Shown here: positions 36,912 to 38,931 of the stretch, piece after piece
How the letters are laid out: each line of letters starts with the position of its first letter
Numbering within the stretch: position 1 is the stretch's first letter
NCBI GenBank assembly: GCA_021807675.1
Contig: JAKBCR010000014.1
Span: 1 to 38,931, forward strand
Source: Pseudomonadota bacterium
GTDB lineage: Bacteria > Pseudomonadota > Gammaproteobacteria > Steroidobacterales > Steroidobacteraceae
Direction of reading: 5' to 3'
DNA: 38,931 nucleotides
Position numbers and translations under genes: made by a program
Notes under the pieces: generated by a model
The model's input: only the letters and a program-made list of their open reading frames with translations
Databases searched by the model: none
Told to the model about the DNA's origin: nothing

Positions 36912-38225
36912 ATGAGAGTCAGCATTTTCGGCCTGGGATACGTAGGAGCGGTATCAGCGGCCTGCCTCGCCGACCGGGGCCACATGGTGATCGGTGTCGA
37001 TCCGAACGCCGAGAAGGTTGAGCTCATCAACGCCGGCCGCGCGCCGGTGGTCGAAGCCGAGCTCGCGGACCTGACTCGACGCGCCGTATCGACGAAACGG
37101 CTGCGCGCGACCCGCGATCCGGTGAGCGCCGTGCTCGAGACGGAGGTCACCTTCGTCTGCGTGCCGACCCCGAGTCAGACCAACGGCAACCTCGATTTCC
37201 GCTATGTGGAGAGAGTCTGCGCGGAGATCGGCGCGGCGCTGCGCGAGAAGCGCGACTTCCACGTGGTCGTCGTGCGCTCGACCGTGCTGCCGGGCACTCT
37301 GAAGAGTCTCGCCATCCCGATTCTCGAGCGTGCGAGCGGCCGGCGCGCCGGGGAGGACTTCGGCGTCGGTCACAACCCGGAATTCCTGCGCGAGAGCACG
37401 GCGGTGGCCGATTTCCGCAACCCGCCGAAGACCGTGATCGGCGCGACCGACTCCCGCTCCGGCGACTGGGTTCAGAGCCTCTACGAGGGCATCCCGGGAC
37501 CGGTGATCCGCTGCGCGATCGAAGTCAGCGAGATGGTGAAGTACGCCGACAACAGCTGGCACGCCACCAAGATCATTTTCGCGAACGAGATCGGCAAGAT
37601 CTGCAAGAGCCTCGGGTTGGACAGCCATGCGGTGATGGACATCTTCTGCAAGGACGCGAAGCTCAACCTCTCCCCGTATTACCTGAAACCGGGGTTCGCC
37701 TTCGGGGGCTCGTGCCTGCCGAAGGACCTGCGCGCCATCACCTACCATGCGCGCAGCCACGATGTGTCGACGCCGCTTTTGAACTCGCTCATGTTCTCGA
37801 ACGGCGAGCAGATCGAGCAGGGCATCGCGATGGTGCTGGCCGCGCGGCGCAAGAAGGTCGGCGTCCTCGGCTTCAGCTTCAAGGCGGGCACCGATGACCT
37901 GCGCGAGAGCCCGCTCGTCGAGGTCATCGAGCGGCTGATCGGCAAGGGGTTCGATCTGAGGCTCTACGACCGCAATGTCAATATTGCCAAGCTCACGGGA
38001 GCCAACCGTGAGTACATCATGAAGAGCATTCCGCACATCGAGCGGCTCATGGTCGCATCGGTCGAGGAAGTGCTCGAGCACGCGGACGTCATCGTCATCG
38101 GTAACCGCGGGGACGAGTTCGGCGAGCTCGCCGAGAGACTGCGCCCCGATCAGCTGGTGATCGACTTCGTGCGCATCCGGCAGATCGAGGAGCGCCATGC
38201 CAATTACGCCGGTATCTGCTGGTAA
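36912..38225 (+). CDS. GDP-mannose 6-dehydrogenase AlgD-type (nucleotide sugar dehydrogenase)
   Basis: Twofold NAD-dependent oxidation of a nucleotide sugar to the uronic acid, feeding an extracellular polysaccharide. The 437-aa protein shows MRVSIFGLGYVGAVSAACLA (NAD fold), VVVVRSTVLPGTLK, GVGHNPEFLRESTAVADF, the catalytic Cys in FAFGGSCLPKDLRAITY, GFSFKAGTDDLRESPLVE, and ends with GICW. Overall similarity and the final residues resemble Pseudomonas AlgD more than UDP-glucose dehydrogenase, so GDP-mannose is the probable substrate; this is by memory, not alignment. ATG 36912 is chosen; an upstream ATG at 36852 would add 20 residues over a possible promoter. It overlaps the next gene by 29 bp. 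Confidence 0.9.
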   Translation: MRVSIFGLGYVGAVSAACLADRGHMVIGVDPNAEKVELINAGRAPVVEAELADLTRRAVSTKRLRATRDPVSAVLETEVTFVCVPTPSQTNGNLDFRYVERVCAEIGAALREKRDFHVVVVRSTVLPGTLKSLAIPILERASGRRAGEDFGVGHNPEFLRESTAVADFRNPPKTVIGATDSRSGDWVQSLYEGIPGPVIRCAIEVSEMVKYADNSWHATKIIFANEIGKICKSLGLDSHAVMDIFCKDAKLNLSPYYLKPGFAFGGSCLPKDLRAITYHARSHDVSTPLLNSLMFSNGEQIEQGIAMVLAARRKKVGVLGFSFKAGTDDLRESPLVEVIERLIGKGFDLRLYDRNVNIAKLTGANREYIMKSIPHIERLMVASVEEVLEHADVIVIGNRGDEFGELAERLRPDQLVIDFVRIRQIEERHANYAGICW

Positions 38226-38931
38226 ACGTGTCCTCATCATCGTCCAGAACCTGCCGGTCCCCTTCGACCGGCGTGTCTGGCAGGAAGCGACCGCTCTCAA
38301 GGCCCACGGCCATCAGGTCGCGGTGATCTGCCCGGCGATGCGCGAATACACCGCGCGCTACGAGTGCCTGCAGGGCATCCACATCTACCGCCATCCGCTG
38401 CCGCTCGAGGCCAAGGGAGCCTTGGGCTACGTGCTCGAGTACGCCTCCTCGCTCTTCTGGGAGCTCGTGCTCTCCCTGAAAGTGCTGCGGCGCCACGGCT
38501 TCGACGCCATCCACGCCTGCAACCCACCCGACAACATCTTCCTCATCGGCTTGCTTTACAAGGCGCTCGCCGGCAAGCGCTTCCTCTTCGATCATCACGA
38601 CATCAACCCGGAGCTCTACGAGGCGAAATTCGGGCGCCGCGACCTGCTCTACCGGCTGGTGCGCCTCTCGGAGCGGCTGACCTTCCTCGTGGCCGACATC
38701 TCGATCGCCACCAACGAGAGTTACCGGCGCATCGCGCTCGAGCGCGGGCGCATGCCGCCCGAGCGGGTGTTCGTGGTGCGCTCGGGCCCGAGCCTCGAGC
38801 GGCTGAAGATCCTGCCTCCCGTGCCGCAATGGAAGCACGGGCGGAAGTTTCTCGTCGGCTACGTGGGGGTGATGGGCGCACAGGAAGGCATCCCCTACCT
38901 CCTGGAGGCGGCGCGGCACACGGTGCGGGAT
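38197..38931 (+). CDS. Glycosyltransferase family 4 protein (5' part, runs off the window)
   Basis: The first 245 codons of a GT-B fold glycosyltransferase, probably adding a sugar to an exopolysaccharide repeat unit. It opens with RVLIIVQNLPVPFDRRVWQE, a typical GT4 N-terminus, and includes HACNPPDNIFLIGLLYKALA, FDHHDINPELYEAKFG and the inter-domain region VFVVRSGPSLERLK, ending in GYVGVMGAQEGIPYLLEAAR at the window edge. GAGGAG lies 4 bp before ATG 38197, inside the end of the AlgD-type gene, so the two are translationally coupled. The donor-binding C-terminal half is not visible. Confidence 0.92.
   Translation, partial: MPITPVSAGKRVLIIVQNLPVPFDRRVWQEATALKAHGHQVAVICPAMREYTARYECLQGIHIYRHPLPLEAKGALGYVLEYASSLFWELVLSLKVLRRHGFDAIHACNPPDNIFLIGLLYKALAGKRFLFDHHDINPELYEAKFGRRDLLYRLVRLSERLTFLVADISIATNESYRRIALERGRMPPERVFVVRSGPSLERLKILPPVPQWKHGRKFLVGYVGVMGAQEGIPYLLEAARHTVRD

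Overview
The window is high-GC DNA (roughly two thirds G+C by eye, not computed) from a gammaproteobacterium. The evidence is gene order and protein type: smc-zipA-ligA, the rimP-nusA-infB-rbfA-truB-rpsO-pnp block, dksA followed by gluQ, and an AlgD-type sugar-nucleotide dehydrogenase. The DksA has a long Lys/Ala/Pro-rich N-terminal extension and a degenerate zinc finger, as I recall from Xanthomonadales/Nevskiales-type lineages. A finer placement (for example Steroidobacteraceae) would be a guess.

Layout. 1-7036: smc-zipA-ligA on the minus strand, bracketed by two copies of a ~110 bp multi-hairpin repeat. 7037-9391: queF, dksA and gluQ on the plus strand; gluQ has no ordinary start codon where its first motif requires one. 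9418-18026: the translation/transcription operon on the minus strand, preceded by a leader with two tandem intrinsic terminators. 18345-24333: a codirectional minus-strand series of lasso-peptide B and C proteins, an ECF sigma factor, a FecR-like regulator, CsrA and a GGDEF protein. No convincing lasso precursor gene is visible and no TonB receptor is present. 24334-25554: a mosaic scar with the last ~40 codons of a PqiB/MCE protein, an intact pqiC-like lipoprotein gene, and a ~30-codon amino-acid-permease fragment. 25555-29459: an OPT transporter, then an aldolase/mtnA pair that suggests methylthioadenosine or 5-deoxyadenosine salvage. 29476-30007: a toxin-antitoxin pair collapsed by an internal deletion. 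30093-35011: OmpW-like porin with a lipoprotein hydrolase, then an FAD oxidoreductase with a cyclopropane-fatty-acid synthase, with the third repeat copy between the two pairs. 35101-35812: a decayed glycosyltransferase. 36000-38931: fluoride channel, a small unknown ORF, an AlgD-type dehydrogenase behind a possible sigma-54 site, and a partial glycosyltransferase that opens an exopolysaccharide locus.

The main leads are the three-copy structured repeat, whose stems differ by compensating base changes while loops stay fixed; the lasso-type B/C pair tied to sigma/FecR/CsrA/GGDEF regulators without a recognisable precursor; and the nusA-operon leader. No tRNA, rRNA, CRISPR array, insertion sequence or integrase was recognised.
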